Made by a program: the position numbers and the translations under genes. From assembly GCF_003991565.1 (NCBI RefSeq), contig NZ_CP032819.1:4216001-4280000 (forward strand): a stretch of DNA of 64,000 nt. Direction: 5' to 3'. Shown here in pieces: positions 16,822-26,779 of the stretch; within the stretch, counting starts at the first letter, position 1; each line of letters opens with the position of its first letter. The notes under the pieces are model-generated. The model ran no database searches. It was not told the origin of the DNA and saw only the letters and a program-made list of their open reading frames with translations. This DNA comes from Butyricimonas faecalis (GTDB lineage: Bacteria; Bacteroidota; Bacteroidia; Bacteroidales; Marinifilaceae).

Positions 16822-17791
16822 ACTCTTCCACGTATATTTCTAAGATTTGCGTTATATCATCGGGGTATAGTGTGAGATTTTTAAAGCAAGCGGGAATAAG
16901 AACGGTTTCCCCTTTGTTGACTAACACCGGGTCACATTCACCGGTTGTGATGGTGAATGTGCCTTGCAGACACATGTAGATAACAAATGAGTCGAGGTGA
17001 ACATACTCTTTTTCAATATCCCGGTCAAAAACAAGTAGATTTGTAGTGAAATAGGGGCATTTCACGAGTCTTGTGGATTGATTGTCCTGAGGGGTATAGT
17101 TTACCCGGTGTTGTGGTTGATAGCTATAATCGATCACATCGGTGGCTAGATCCGTGTGCAGTTCGCGGGTGTTCCCGTTAGCGTCCTTCCGGTTATAGTC
17201 GTAAATCCGGTACGTGATGTCGGAAGTTTGTTGAATCTCCGCAATCAAGCATCCTTTCCCGATAGCGTGTACCAGTCCGGCGGGAATAAAGAAGCTTTCC
17301 CCCTTTTTCACTTTCTGGACATTCAATAAATCCATGAGTTTGTTTTGGTGTAATGCCTGAAGATAGGTTGCCTTGTCTATTTCCTGATTGAATCCCAACA
17401 CGAGGGAGGCATCCTTTTCCGCGTCGACAATGTACCACATTTCGGTTTTGCCGTAGGCGTTATGGCGTTCTTTTGCGGTCTTGTCATCCGGGTGAACTTG
17501 GATGGACAGGTCATCGTTCGCATCGATATATTTAATTAATAGAGGAAATTCAATCCCGAATTTCTCGTAAATATGATCTCCGACAAGGTCGCCCATGTAC
17601 ACTTCGATTAGCTCTTGCAAATCGTTGTCAGCAAGGATTCCGTTTGAAACCACCGAAATATTGTCTTCCACGGCCGATATTTCCCAGCTTTCACCAATGG
17701 ATTCTTCGTGTTCTTTACTTTTGTAAGCTAATCTTTCACCTCCCCATATCTTTTTTTTGAGAATTGGATGGAATTTTAACGGGTATAACAT
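16820..17791 (-). CDS. manA: Mannose-6-phosphate isomerase, type I (cupin)
   Basis: 323 residues, the short Bacteroidetes form. Metal-site motifs: SIQVHPDD near residue 95, KTEMWYI, the IPAGLVHAIGKG His and QQTSDITYRIYDYNR. Interconverts fructose 6-phosphate and mannose 6-phosphate for mannose use and GDP-mannose/fucose glycans. On the minus strand a -7 box TATCTTTG lies at 17838-17831, about 40 bp upstream of the ATG. The stop codon is formed at the very edge of the palindromic element, which may also serve as its terminator. Confidence 0.95.
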   Translation of the reverse strand: MLYPLKFHPILKKKIWGGERLAYKSKEHEESIGESWEISAVEDNISVVSNGILADNDLQELIEVYMGDLVGDHIYEKFGIEFPLLIKYIDANDDLSIQVHPDDKTAKERHNAYGKTEMWYIVDAEKDASLVLGFNQEIDKATYLQALHQNKLMDLLNVQKVKKGESFFIPAGLVHAIGKGCLIAEIQQTSDITYRIYDYNRKDANGNTRELHTDLATDVIDYSYQPQHRVNYTPQDNQSTRLVKCPYFTTNLLVFDRDIEKEYVHLDSFVIYMCLQGTFTITTGECDPVLVNKGETVLIPACFKNLTLYPDDITQILEIYVEE

Positions 17792-17918
17792 GATTTATTT
17801 TTTTGTTAGGCATAATTATTGTACTAAGAACAAAGATAGGAATTTTGTGACTGGGGGATTATAATTTATGGATTAATTTTGCGATAGAATTACGGTTAAT
17901 GATATAAAACGGAGTGAA

Positions 17919-18959
17919 ATGAAGAAATTAGGAATGTTAATTCTCGTTGTGGGGAGTTTGTGGTTGAGTGGTTGTAGTGACGATGACAAGGATTTTATGT
18001 TAGATATTAATCGAATGACAGGTGTTGATTGGTATTACAATAGAACCACGAATAAGAATTACTTGTCATTCTCGGATGAAAACGTACTGCAAATACATCG
18101 TTTTGACAAAAGCGGGGGAATAAATGGCATTGATCTGCGAGGAGTGATTGATTCGGTAGCCGGAACATGGCGGGATGAAGGGGAGAACATTCTTGCCGTG
18201 GATTGGAAGGATGGGAATACCGAAATGTGGACGGTGGAAAATTGTACGTCTCGTGAGTTCGTCGTGAATAATGGATGGGGTAAACGGGTATATGTCACGG
18301 TGCCATCCTATCTTGAGAATTTGACAGGTGATGCTTTCTGGGTAAATAAATTTGTAGATGGAGTAAGTAAGCCCCAACTTGGTTTCCGGATCTCAAACGA
18401 TCGAAGTATGCGTGCGGGGTATGTACTAGCTTTGTTATCGGACGATAAAATAGAACTGAAAGGTTACGGTAATGTTTGGAAAGGAGAGGCTGACATTAGT
18501 CGGGTAGAGGATCGAAGAGTTCGTTTCTCTTGTCGTATCGGCTCTGATTACGTGAAATTTGACGAATTTATCACGGCAGATAATTTCAGTTCCATGCGAT
18601 TAACGGACATTGATTTTACTTCATCAATAAAGGCCGGCTATCCTAATCAGTTGGAAATCACGTGGAATAAATTTGAGGGAGAAAACGTGTATTACAAGAT
18701 GGAGGTGTATTCAAAGGACAATGAAGCCGATGTGTATTTTGAGAGTGGATTATTCCCTTATGACAATGGTAGATATATCCTTAACGAGAGTACTATCGGG
18801 AAAATTAATAAATTGGATAAAATTAATTCCAAGAAAGAGTACACTCTTCGTTTGACTGCTGTTATGTTGGAGTCCGGTGTCGCTTCTAATAGTGTAATAG
18901 CAGAAAGTCACGTACAAGCAGTCGTGTACGTGACAGATAAATGCCTACTTGGCAGATAG
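17919..18959 (+). CDS. Hypothetical surface lipoprotein
   Basis: 346 residues with signal peptide and lipobox LSGC (Cys at about 19) followed by the acidic run SDDDKD, the type of signal that sends Bacteroidetes lipoproteins to the cell surface. The C-terminal 110 residues (PNQLEITWNKFEGENVYYKM onward) look like a beta-sandwich of FN3 type; the centre is beta-rich without motifs. A TAATTTTG -7 box lies at 17874-17881. No function recognised; stands alone between manA and an oppositely oriented hydrolase. Confidence 0.7.
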   Translation: MKKLGMLILVVGSLWLSGCSDDDKDFMLDINRMTGVDWYYNRTTNKNYLSFSDENVLQIHRFDKSGGINGIDLRGVIDSVAGTWRDEGENILAVDWKDGNTEMWTVENCTSREFVVNNGWGKRVYVTVPSYLENLTGDAFWVNKFVDGVSKPQLGFRISNDRSMRAGYVLALLSDDKIELKGYGNVWKGEADISRVEDRRVRFSCRIGSDYVKFDEFITADNFSSMRLTDIDFTSSIKAGYPNQLEITWNKFEGENVYYKMEVYSKDNEADVYFESGLFPYDNGRYILNESTIGKINKLDKINSKKEYTLRLTAVMLESGVASNSVIAESHVQAVVYVTDKCLLGR

Positions 18960-18969
18960 CAAGTTGAGA

Positions 18970-19746
18970 TTATTCTAGAAGAAAATTTCTAACTGCCTGA
19001 ACCAGTTTTTCCGGTTGTTCGCTATGAATCCAATGTCCACACTGTGGAAGTTCGATAAGGCGGGCAGCCGGAAATTCTTTTTGCAGGCATTCCATTCCGG
19101 TGATCAAGTTGGATTGTTCGCCTTTAATGAACAGGATTTCTTTATCGTACGTCTTGTAGGGTAGTGAAGACGGACAACCGCTAATCTCGTCAAAGTGTTT
19201 ACTGATGACTTGGTGGTTGATTTTCCACTCGAAACCGGAAGGCGTCTTTTTAATATTTTTCAAAAACAACTGTTGAGAACGTTCCGTTCTGAAATGTTGC
19301 CGAATGGCCTCCTTGATTTCTTCACGGCTGTGTAAACGGGAAAGATCGAAATTTGTCATGAAATCGATAATCCGGTTATGGCTTCCCCCATCTCGTTGGG
19401 AATACGATATCGGGGCGATATCCACGACAATGGCTTTATTCACGAGTTCCGGTCTTTTGAGTAACAAAGCCATCACGATCTTGCCACCCATGGAGTGTCC
19501 CATGATATGAGGCCGTACGGGGAGTTTCAGGTCTTCAATGAGTTCGATGACATCATTACTCATCACTTCGTAATTCATAGCCTCGTCGTGGGGGGATTGA
19601 CCGTGATTACGGACATCCGGTAAAATGACTTGGAATTTATCTTCTAATAGATGGGCAATGGGGAGCCAATTTTCAGATGCCCCCCATAAACCGTGTAGTA
19701 TAATTAAAGGAGTCCCCTCTCCAATGGTACGAAAAAATAATTTCAT
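18970..19746 (-). CDS. Alpha/beta hydrolase (YbfF-type esterase)
   Basis: 258 residues. Oxyanion region HGLWGASENW near residue 18, nucleophile elbow GHSMGG (Ser near 84), acid from the late strand (IKGEQSN region), and catalytic His in CGHWIHSEQP. No signal peptide, so cytoplasmic. The family (YbfF/MenH-like) contains short-chain and acyl-CoA esterases; the substrate cannot be inferred. Separated by 30 bp from the next upstream lipoprotein gene on the same strand. Confidence 0.88.
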   Translation of the reverse strand: MKLFFRTIGEGTPLIILHGLWGASENWLPIAHLLEDKFQVILPDVRNHGQSPHDEAMNYEVMSNDVIELIEDLKLPVRPHIMGHSMGGKIVMALLLKRPELVNKAIVVDIAPISYSQRDGGSHNRIIDFMTNFDLSRLHSREEIKEAIRQHFRTERSQQLFLKNIKKTPSGFEWKINHQVISKHFDEISGCPSSLPYKTYDKEILFIKGEQSNLITGMECLQKEFPAARLIELPQCGHWIHSEQPEKLVQAVRNFLLE

Positions 19747-19776
19747 ATTATTGCGGTGTGATTTCAGACTGGTGAA

Positions 19777-21426
19777 CTAAGGCAAAAAGACCACACGGAA
19801 ACCATAGGTGGTGTTTATTTCATCTGGTTTGCGGTTGAGACGATAGGCCGAACTGCACATCTGCGGATTCCCTGTATATGAGCCGCCGCGCGCTATGCGG
19901 AAACTACCTGTTGCAGGCCCTGTAGGATCGGTAACAGCATCGTCTGAATAGTAATCGAACCAATCGGCACACCACTCATTCACGTTTCCGTGCATGTCGT
20001 AAAGTCCCCACGAGTTGGGAGCCTTGGTTCCGACTTCGTGTGTTTTTCTTCCCGAGTTGTAGCTGAACCATGCATATGTACCGAGTTCGTTGCTGTCGTC
20101 TCCGAAAGAGTATGTTGTCGTAGTTCCTGCACGGCAGGCATACTCCCACTGCGCATCGGTTGGCAAACTGCCGCCTACCCAGTCGGCATAAGCCTTAGCT
20201 CCGTACCATGTTACGTTAATGACAGGAAAATCATCCTTGCCGTCTTGCGGTTTCCACGTACCGTTTTCGTAGTTCACTCCATCTGTATCTATCTTAATCA
20301 ACGCCTGTTCTTCTGTCTGCTCATTGCCCTTTCCGTCGGGATAGGAAACCTGTCCCTTACCGTCTTCTCCGACTCCCGTTGCATTTAGGAAAGCTGCATA
20401 CTGGGCGTTGGTTATCTCGTATTTGGTCATATAAAAATCATGCGATAAGGTTACTTCATGAACGGGCTTCATAGATGCGTAAATACTCTCTGCATCACCC
20501 ATCATAAACTTGCCGGCAGGAATAAGTACCCTATGCAAATTTTTAATATCGTTCGGCAACGAACGGGTAAAAATTACTGCTTTTTCGGCTTGCAATTCCA
20601 ACTCCGCATCAGGACCGCTACCTTTGTAAAGTACCCCCTCGTTAGAAATCAGGAACAAATCCGAACCGCCTTGTAGCGTCTGTACGGGAATGACTGCCCG
20701 GTACGTGTAATTGTTGTAACCATCCGTACCCGGTTTTCCGGTAAGGTACATTTTCACGTTCCCCGTTTCGGTTTTTGTTTGCACGATGGGAGTATTCTCG
20801 CTTGTTAGATTTAGTGTTGCTCCTGTCTGTACACCTTTAAGGCTTACGGTCATGTTTTCGCTCGCACCCAAACCTTTCCCCAGTGCCTGAGCCGGAACTT
20901 CTACTTGGATCATGACAAATTCATGTTTAAATGACAGGGAAACTGTAGAACCTACTGATAGGCCCTGCGTGTTCGTTGCTGTCATCAGATCGGAAAGGCT
21001 GTAATTGGATTGTTTATCATTGTCCTCGCCCGTCGTACCGCTTTGGTCTGATTTTACTTGAAATGTAATGTCTGCCGGATCGGATACCGTTGCGTCGTAA
21101 GGATAATAGGCATAGAATTTCAATGTTTTGCCTTTCCAGTACAAACCGTCACTACTATTCCATTCGGAACCGTCATAGGTCACTTTTGCGTTATTGAGAA
21201 CTAAATTGTTATTGGCGTCGTAGGCAAAAATACCGATAGCGTCGCCTTTCTCCCAGGTACTTTCAAATTCCGCGTCTGTTGCTACTCTCGCGGCGGAAGT
21301 GAACCCGATATCGAAACGTATGTCCCCGCTTCCGGTCGTATCGCTGTTAAAGCTTTCTTCGCTGCAACCGGCTATCATGGAAAGCAAGCCGGACAATAAC
21401 AGGAATAAATTCAATCGTTTGTTCAT
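19777..21426 (-). CDS. Fimbrillin-like lipoprotein fused to a formylglycine-generating-enzyme (SUMF1) domain
   Basis: 549 residues. Signal peptide with lipobox MIAGC (Cys about 21) and acidic/polar flank. Residues about 30-290 have the fimbrillin-family pattern (FTSAARVATDAEFESTWEKGDAIGIFAY, SFKHEFVMIQVEV). From about 300 the C-type-lectin-like FGE-sulfatase domain follows: IPAGKFMMGD, FYMTKYEITNAQYAAFL, FPVINVTWYGAKAYADW, LPTDAQWEYACRAGT, WGLYDMHGNVNEWCADWF, RGGSYTGNP, GFRVV. Catalytic FGE needs two specific cysteines; the Cys pattern here is not the standard pair, so a ligand-binding role is more likely. Lies just downstream of a membrane AraC regulator. Confidence 0.88.
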   Translation of the reverse strand: MNKRLNLFLLLSGLLSMIAGCSEESFNSDTTGSGDIRFDIGFTSAARVATDAEFESTWEKGDAIGIFAYDANNNLVLNNAKVTYDGSEWNSSDGLYWKGKTLKFYAYYPYDATVSDPADITFQVKSDQSGTTGEDNDKQSNYSLSDLMTATNTQGLSVGSTVSLSFKHEFVMIQVEVPAQALGKGLGASENMTVSLKGVQTGATLNLTSENTPIVQTKTETGNVKMYLTGKPGTDGYNNYTYRAVIPVQTLQGGSDLFLISNEGVLYKGSGPDAELELQAEKAVIFTRSLPNDIKNLHRVLIPAGKFMMGDAESIYASMKPVHEVTLSHDFYMTKYEITNAQYAAFLNATGVGEDGKGQVSYPDGKGNEQTEEQALIKIDTDGVNYENGTWKPQDGKDDFPVINVTWYGAKAYADWVGGSLPTDAQWEYACRAGTTTTYSFGDDSNELGTYAWFSYNSGRKTHEVGTKAPNSWGLYDMHGNVNEWCADWFDYYSDDAVTDPTGPATGSFRIARGGSYTGNPQMCSSAYRLNRKPDEINTTYGFRVVFLP

Positions 21427-21473
21427 ATTTTGGGTATATTTTATTTTTGTTGTTTTAGTATATCTTTATCGTT

Positions 21474-22631
21474 TTAGCACGTTTCATGATCTGCTTTTTT
21501 CTTGTTCCCTTGATTCGTCTTCTTCCATGTGGACGGAGAACAACCCTCTTTTTCTTTGAATGTCTTTATGAAATGGCTCATTGACAAAAAGCCTGATATC
21601 CCGGCTATTTCAACAATGGTTTTCTCAGGGTATTGAATAATCTTTCGCTTGGCATATTCCATGCGCAGTTCGGTAATCCAGTTGCGGAAAGACATATTAT
21701 ACTCCGTGTTTATATATGTCGAAAGGTAAGTACGGTTTGTGTGAAGCTCTTTAGAGAGTTCTGTTATGGTAAGTCCCGGATGAACATACTTGTCCATGTT
21801 TATCCACGCGTTGATTCTCTTCCCGATTATTTCGGTCGAGTTACCGGGCAACTCATGGGTATTCCCGTCTTCCTGTTCAGGGGTGTATAAGACTTCATTT
21901 TCCGAAGGCATTTCATTTTCCATCGCGTTTTCCACTTGCTCGTAAAACAGCAGGTAATTCTGGTAACAGATATAGAGGTAAATGTAAAATGGAACTGAAG
22001 AAAGAATCCATATAAAAATATATTTGTCCGGGAGAAAAGTTAGCGCCCCGCATCCTACGCCGAATATGATGGCCCAATAGGTAAAGACGGACATCCAATG
22101 GATGTATGTCCCGATGTCATCCGAAAAAGAATTGTTTAAAATCGTAACGGCCTTTTTGTAGGCGAGAAGAAGTCTTCGGGACAAAACAAGGCCATAAATG
22201 ATCAGCCATATCGCCATGGCGATCAAGCCCACCTTTTGTACCATCCCTTCGGGCAGGACAAATAGTACGATCCCGGAAAGTAATGAGAACGATATCCACA
22301 TGCCGATATGGATGCCAAACCTTTTCCGCGTAATGTAGAATCGGTTGAGCAGAGACGTCAGTGCCGAACTGAAGAGCCAGTAACACAAGAAATAGGTGGT
22401 CAGGTTCATCAATATAGCTGCGTTAGGATTCAGATACCTGATTTCGAAGAAAAAGTGCATGGAGTAGTTCACCGCGAGCAACAACAGGGCTACCCCCATA
22501 ATACGTCGTGAGCGCAGATAATTATTAAAAATATTTTTGTCCGGAGTTTTTGAGAACAAAAAAGAAAAGCCGAAGAATAACATCAACGGCAAGGCAACGC
22601 AAAGTGAATAACTATATATCATGTGCTCCAT
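21474..22631 (-). CDS. Membrane-anchored AraC-family regulator
   Basis: 385 residues. Six to seven hydrophobic segments occupy residues 1-225 (e.g. YSLCVALPLMLFFGFSFLF, WLIIYGLVLS, YIFIWILSSVPFYIYLYICY), then an acidic linker, then an AraC double helix-turn-helix from about 285 (LTITELSKELHTNRTYLSTY; VEIAGISGFLSMSHFIKTFKE). This architecture is common in Bacteroidetes beside fimbrillin/FGE lipoprotein genes, so regulation of the adjacent fusion gene is the simplest inference. It may sense an envelope signal. Gap to the downstream gene is 47 bp, so the two may be co-transcribed. Confidence 0.88.
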   Translation of the reverse strand: MEHMIYSYSLCVALPLMLFFGFSFLFSKTPDKNIFNNYLRSRRIMGVALLLLAVNYSMHFFFEIRYLNPNAAILMNLTTYFLCYWLFSSALTSLLNRFYITRKRFGIHIGMWISFSLLSGIVLFVLPEGMVQKVGLIAMAIWLIIYGLVLSRRLLLAYKKAVTILNNSFSDDIGTYIHWMSVFTYWAIIFGVGCGALTFLPDKYIFIWILSSVPFYIYLYICYQNYLLFYEQVENAMENEMPSENEVLYTPEQEDGNTHELPGNSTEIIGKRINAWINMDKYVHPGLTITELSKELHTNRTYLSTYINTEYNMSFRNWITELRMEYAKRKIIQYPEKTIVEIAGISGFLSMSHFIKTFKEKEGCSPSTWKKTNQGNKKKADHETC

Positions 22632-23064
22632 TACAACATCCGTCGGTTGATTTTGATCATTTACTGTAATTGGGCAACACGGCTTGTATGTGCGTGTCCT
22701 TTATAATGCTAAACAATACCATAAAAGCGCCATCACCCACGTGCAAAATTATAAAAATATTTTTTGAGCAACAATGAAAAAGAGGGGCTTTTTCTTCCGC
22801 AGATTCAACTCCCTCCCGGCTTCGCCGTATTGAGCCCGAAAGGGACTCGAACCACCTTTCGTTTGACAGATTCCGAGCAAGCTCTTCGTCTGTTCTCGCT
22901 TACCCGGTGGTTTCCCTCTATAAACAGAGGGAGAGCTGAAATATACACAATCTTCAAGAAGAAGTACCAACTCTCCCCCTGTGTAAGGGGGAGAGTTGGA
23001 GGGGGTAGTGACACACCCTCTGTTTATTACCGGGAAGCTGGAGAATAAAAACAAGGCTAAAAGA
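22632..23064. other. Intergenic stretch, no gene
   Basis: Gap between the AraC gene start and frdB. It holds the palindromic element copy 4 and a segment (22830-22860) whose complement reads ggttcgagtcccttt, like a tRNA T-arm, but no full cloverleaf can be built. Confidence 0.6.
22903..23034. repeat. Nested palindromic element (copy 4)
   Basis: Outer arms cccggt...ataaacagaggg and accctctgtttattaccggg enclose a perfect 13-bp-arm hairpin (22967-22979 with 22987-22999, 7-nt loop). The 3' part gttggagggggtagtg is shared with copy 3. Confidence 0.75.
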
Positions 23065-23097
23065 AAAGAGTCCGGTGCAATACCGGACCCTTTTATA
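23065..23097 (-). terminator. Terminator of the frdCAB operon
   Basis: GTCCGGT/ACCGGAC stem with A-tract and T-tract on both sides, about 30 bp after the frdB stop. Confidence 0.75.
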
Positions 23098-23127
23098 TAC
23101 ATCATCGTGTTAAATCGTCCAACTGTA

Positions 23128-23889
23128 CTAGTCTTTCAATTTAGCTTTCAAGAACTCTCTGTTCAAGCGAGCGATATGCTCGATAGAGATGCTCTTCGGA
23201 CACTCTGATTCGCAGGCACCCGTGTTGGTACAGTTACCGAATCCGAGTTCATCCATTTTAGCCACCATCGCTTTAGCACGGCGAGCAGCTTCGATTTTCC
23301 CTTGCGGAAGAAGGGCCAACTGAGAAACTTTTGCAGCCACGAAAAGCATGGCTGAAGAGTTCTTACAAGTGGCGGCACAAGCTCCGCAACCGATACAAGC
23401 GGCTGCATCCATAGCCTCGTCGGCAGCCGGCTTGGCGATTGGAATTGCATTTCCGTCAGGAACACCACCGGTGTTTACTGAAACGTATCCTCCAGCCTGC
23501 AGAATTTTCTCATAAGCACCGCGGTCTACGATCAAGTCTTTGATTACTGGGAAAGCCCCGCAACGCCACGGTTCGATCGTGATGGTTGCCCCATCCTCGA
23601 AACGGCGCATGTGTAATTGACAAGTGGTCACGTCATCATCTGGTCCGTGTGCGCGTCCATCGATGAATAAACTACAGGTTCCACAGATACCTTCGCGACA
23701 ATCGTGATCGAAAGCCACCGGTTCTTTGTTCTCGCTAACCAGTTGTTCATTCAAAATGTCAAGCATTTCAAGGAATGAGCTACCGGTTGAAATATCATGA
23801 ATCTTGTAAGTTTCAAACCCACCTTTTGATTTTGCATCTTTTTGACGCCAGATCTTTAGGGTTAGTTCTTTTAATATTTTATCTGCCAT
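23128..23889 (-). CDS. frdB: Fumarate reductase/succinate dehydrogenase iron-sulfur subunit
   Basis: 253 residues. [2Fe-2S] ligands in [15 protein letters not shown] with a later TTCQ Cys; [4Fe-4S] motif [12 protein letters not shown]; [3Fe-4S] motif [14 protein letters not shown]. It passes electrons between the FAD site of FrdA and the membrane cytochrome. Third gene of the C-A-B operon, 20 bp after frdA. In an anaerobic Bacteroidales, fumarate reduction with menaquinol is the expected direction, though sequence alone does not exclude succinate oxidation. Confidence 0.96.
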   Translation of the reverse strand: MADKILKELTLKIWRQKDAKSKGGFETYKIHDISTGSSFLEMLDILNEQLVSENKEPVAFDHDCREGICGTCSLFIDGRAHGPDDDVTTCQLHMRRFEDGATITIEPWRCGAFPVIKDLIVDRGAYEKILQAGGYVSVNTGGVPDGNAIPIAKPAADEAMDAAACIGCGACAATCKNSSAMLFVAAKVSQLALLPQGKIEAARRAKAMVAKMDELGFGNCTNTGACESECPKSISIEHIARLNREFLKAKLKD

Positions 23890-23908
23890 AACGATTTTTC
23901 ATTTAAGA

Positions 23909-25849
23909 TTATTTATAAGAACGTTGAGCTACTTGGATGTTTTCAAATACAAGGTCTTCCTTGTGTAATTCAGGTTCTTTGTCATCTCCCTTGTATTCCC
24001 AAACGGAAACGTACTGATAGTGCTCGTCATCACGTTTTGCTTCACCTTCCTCGGTAACTGATTCCAAGCGGAAGTGACCTCCACAGGATTCGTTACGATT
24101 CAAGGCATCCAAAGCCATCAAGTGTGCGATATCGATGAAGTCTGCCACACGTCCGGCTTTTTCAAGCTCGTTGTTCATCGCAGTAAACTCTCCGGTTATG
24201 CGCAAATCCTTGTAAAACTCTTCTTTCAATTCGGCAATCAATTGGATTGCTTTCTTCAAGCCCTCGGCCTCGCGAGCCATTCCGATGTAATCCCACATGA
24301 TGTGTCCCAACATTTTGTGGAAGTGATCCGGTGATTTCGTACCCTTGATGTCGTACAATTTACGCAGACGATCGGTAACATTCTTTTCGGCCGCGTCGAA
24401 TTCCGGTGTATTTGTTTTGATTTTCGGGGTTTGAATATCATGGGCGAGATAATCTCCAATCGTGTACGGTAACACGAAATAACCGTCAGCCAAGCCTTGC
24501 ATCAAAGCAGATGCTCCCAAACGGTTTGCACCGTGGTCAGAGAAGTTACATTCTCCGATAGCGTACAATCCCGGGATGGTAGTCATCAAGTTATAGTCAA
24601 CCCAAAGACCTCCCATAGAGTAGTGGATAGCCGGGTAAATCATCATCGGATTGTGGTACGGGTCAACAGCAGTGATCTTTTCGTACATCTGGAACAAGTT
24701 TCCGTAACGTTCCTCGATCACGTGTCTTCCTAAACGTTCGATAGCGTATTTGAAGTCCAGGAACACGGCTTTACCGGTGTTGTTTACTCCGAATCCGGCG
24801 TCGCATCTCTCTTTAGCGGCACGGGATGCCACGTCACGCGGAACCAAGTTCCCGAATGCCGGGTAACGACGTTCCAGGTAGAAGTCACGATCCTCGTCCG
24901 GAATATCGTTCGGGTTTAACGTGCCGGCTTGTAATTTCTTGGCATCTTCCAATTTTTTCGGAACCCAAACACGTCCGTCATTACGTAATGATTCGGACAT
25001 CAAAGTCAACTTACTTTGTTGGTCTCCGTGTACGGGGATACAAGTCGGGTGGATTTGCACGAAACAAGGATTTCCGAACATGGCACCGCGTTTGTAAGCT
25101 TGCCAAGCAGCACTACCGTTACATCCCATAGCATTGGTTGACAAGAAGAACACGTTTCCGTATCCTCCGGTAGCCAGTACCACGGCATGAGCACCGAAGC
25201 GTTCGATCTTTCCAGTGACTAAGTCACGGGCAATAACACCTCTTGCTTTTCCGTCCACGATAACAACATCCAGCACTTCGTGACGGGTATATGATTTGAT
25301 TTTGCCTTTTTCAATCTGGCGGTTCATTGCCCCATAGCATCCTAACAACAATTGTTGTCCGGTCTGACCGCGAGCATAGAATGTACGGCTAACCAATGCT
25401 CCTCCGAAAGAACGGTTGTCCAAAAGACCGCCGTAATCACGGGCAAACGGTACACCTTGAGCCACACACTGGTCAATGATGGCATTACTTACCTCTGCCA
25501 AACGATACACGTTAGCTTCACGAGCACGGTAGTCACCACCTTTGATAGTTTCATAAAATAGCCTATATATAGAGTCGTTATCATTCGTGTAATTCTTGGC
25601 AGCGTTGATACCACCTTGTGCAGCGATAGAGTGTGCACGACGGGGAGAGTCTTGATAGCAGAATGTGGTTACATTGTATCCTAGTTCAGCAAGACTGGCA
25701 GCAGCCGATCCTCCGGCAAGTCCAGTACCCACGATAATAACATCAAGTTTTCTTTTGTTAGCAGGGCTCACAACATTGATATGGGCTTTGTGATTCGACC
25801 ATTTCTGGGCTAGTGGGCCTGCTGGTATTTTAGCGTTTAATTCTGTCAT
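23909..25849 (-). CDS. frdA: Fumarate reductase/succinate dehydrogenase flavoprotein subunit
   Basis: 646 residues, the long Bacteroidetes/Wolinella-like type. FAD-binding [15 protein letters not shown] near residue 42; [18 protein letters not shown] carries the His for covalent FAD in this family; substrate-site segments [22 protein letters not shown] and [21 protein letters not shown]. Catalyses fumarate to succinate interconversion at the cytoplasmic face. Follows frdC after a 96-bp AT-rich spacer. Confidence 0.97.
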   Translation of the reverse strand: MTELNAKIPAGPLAQKWSNHKAHINVVSPANKRKLDVIIVGTGLAGGSAAASLAELGYNVTTFCYQDSPRRAHSIAAQGGINAAKNYTNDNDSIYRLFYETIKGGDYRAREANVYRLAEVSNAIIDQCVAQGVPFARDYGGLLDNRSFGGALVSRTFYARGQTGQQLLLGCYGAMNRQIEKGKIKSYTRHEVLDVVIVDGKARGVIARDLVTGKIERFGAHAVVLATGGYGNVFFLSTNAMGCNGSAAWQAYKRGAMFGNPCFVQIHPTCIPVHGDQQSKLTLMSESLRNDGRVWVPKKLEDAKKLQAGTLNPNDIPDEDRDFYLERRYPAFGNLVPRDVASRAAKERCDAGFGVNNTGKAVFLDFKYAIERLGRHVIEERYGNLFQMYEKITAVDPYHNPMMIYPAIHYSMGGLWVDYNLMTTIPGLYAIGECNFSDHGANRLGASALMQGLADGYFVLPYTIGDYLAHDIQTPKIKTNTPEFDAAEKNVTDRLRKLYDIKGTKSPDHFHKMLGHIMWDYIGMAREAEGLKKAIQLIAELKEEFYKDLRITGEFTAMNNELEKAGRVADFIDIAHLMALDALNRNESCGGHFRLESVTEEGEAKRDDEHYQYVSVWEYKGDDKEPELHKEDLVFENIQVAQRSYK

Positions 25850-25854
25850 AACCT

Positions 25855-25945
25855 TAGTAATTTTAAATTTTAAGTTTTAAATTTTAAATTTAGATCGTTG
25901 ATTCATGCAATTTAAAATCTACAATCTATAAATTTAAAATTGTTG
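25855..25945. repeat. AT-rich spacer repeat between frdC and frdA
   Basis: Imperfect palindrome built from aattttaaatttagat and atctataaatttaaaat; same word family as the etf and murB spacers. Confidence 0.55.
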
Positions 25946-26635
25946 TTAGTTTGCCAGTCCAAGCATGAAATAAAGCGGAATGATGCTAAAGCCTGCAGCA
26001 ATGATGAAAGCGAAGATTTTAGCCAAGCATTCCAGTCTTTTTCTCCAAATTTGGTTACAGAAACCGATAGATTGGAAAGCAGACCAGAAACCGTGGGTCA
26101 AGTGCAATCCCAAGAAGATACCTCCCAAGATGTAAAGCAAGCAATAGATGATACTTGATTTAAATAGTCCGGAAACCAAAGCGTAGGTGTTTTCCATGGC
26201 AGTACCGTCTACGTTGATCTCTGCTAAAAGAGGATCCCCGGCAAACTTGATTTTCCACCAGAAGTTCCAAAGGTGAACAAGTAAGAAGATCAAAACCAAA
26301 CCACCCAAGATGTACATGTTTCTGGATGACCATGTACAATTCCCTGATTGTCTGCGAAGATCGTACTTGATAGGACGTGCGCTTCTGTTTTGAAGAGTCA
26401 GGATAGAAGCCAAGATGATATGGATAATGAATCCTATGGCAAGAATCGGCTCTACGATTTTAATGATAGGATTTGTAGCCATGAAATGGGCTCCGATATT
26501 AAACAAATCTCCACTATTATCTACAATCAAAAGTAGATTCAGTGCTAAGTGGACGCACAAAAACGCAATAAGAAAAAGGCCTGATAAACTCAGAATGATC
26601 TTTTTCCCGATCGACGATGTTAAGAAATTACTCAT
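25946..26635 (-). CDS. frdC: Fumarate reductase/succinate dehydrogenase cytochrome b subunit
   Basis: 229 residues, five hydrophobic helices. Candidate haem-ligand histidines sit in helices: FLCVHLALN (about 29), IGFIIHIIL (about 72), LLVHLWNFWW (about 120) and LGLHLTHGFW (about 178/181), the pattern of the dihaem B-type family of Wolinella/Bacillus. Anchors FrdAB and exchanges electrons with menaquinone. First gene of the operon; on the minus strand a TACTTTTG -7 box lies at 26688-26681. Confidence 0.93.
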   Translation of the reverse strand: MSNFLTSSIGKKIILSLSGLFLIAFLCVHLALNLLLIVDNSGDLFNIGAHFMATNPIIKIVEPILAIGFIIHIILASILTLQNRSARPIKYDLRRQSGNCTWSSRNMYILGGLVLIFLLVHLWNFWWKIKFAGDPLLAEINVDGTAMENTYALVSGLFKSSIIYCLLYILGGIFLGLHLTHGFWSAFQSIGFCNQIWRKRLECLAKIFAFIIAAGFSIIPLYFMLGLAN

Positions 26636-26779
26636 AATTGGGTCTATTTATTGATAACTATTTAAATTCTTTATCTGGCACAAAAGTATCTATTTTTCCG
26701 TCATTTTAAACGGGTTTGCCTATTTTAAAATCATTCTAAATATACTGAATTTTTTCCGTAATGAAGGAGGTTGAAAAAG

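Noticed and set aside
22700..22900. Complete tRNA gene on the minus strand near 22850
   Set aside because: T-loop-like bases exist, but acceptor and anticodon stems cannot be formed.
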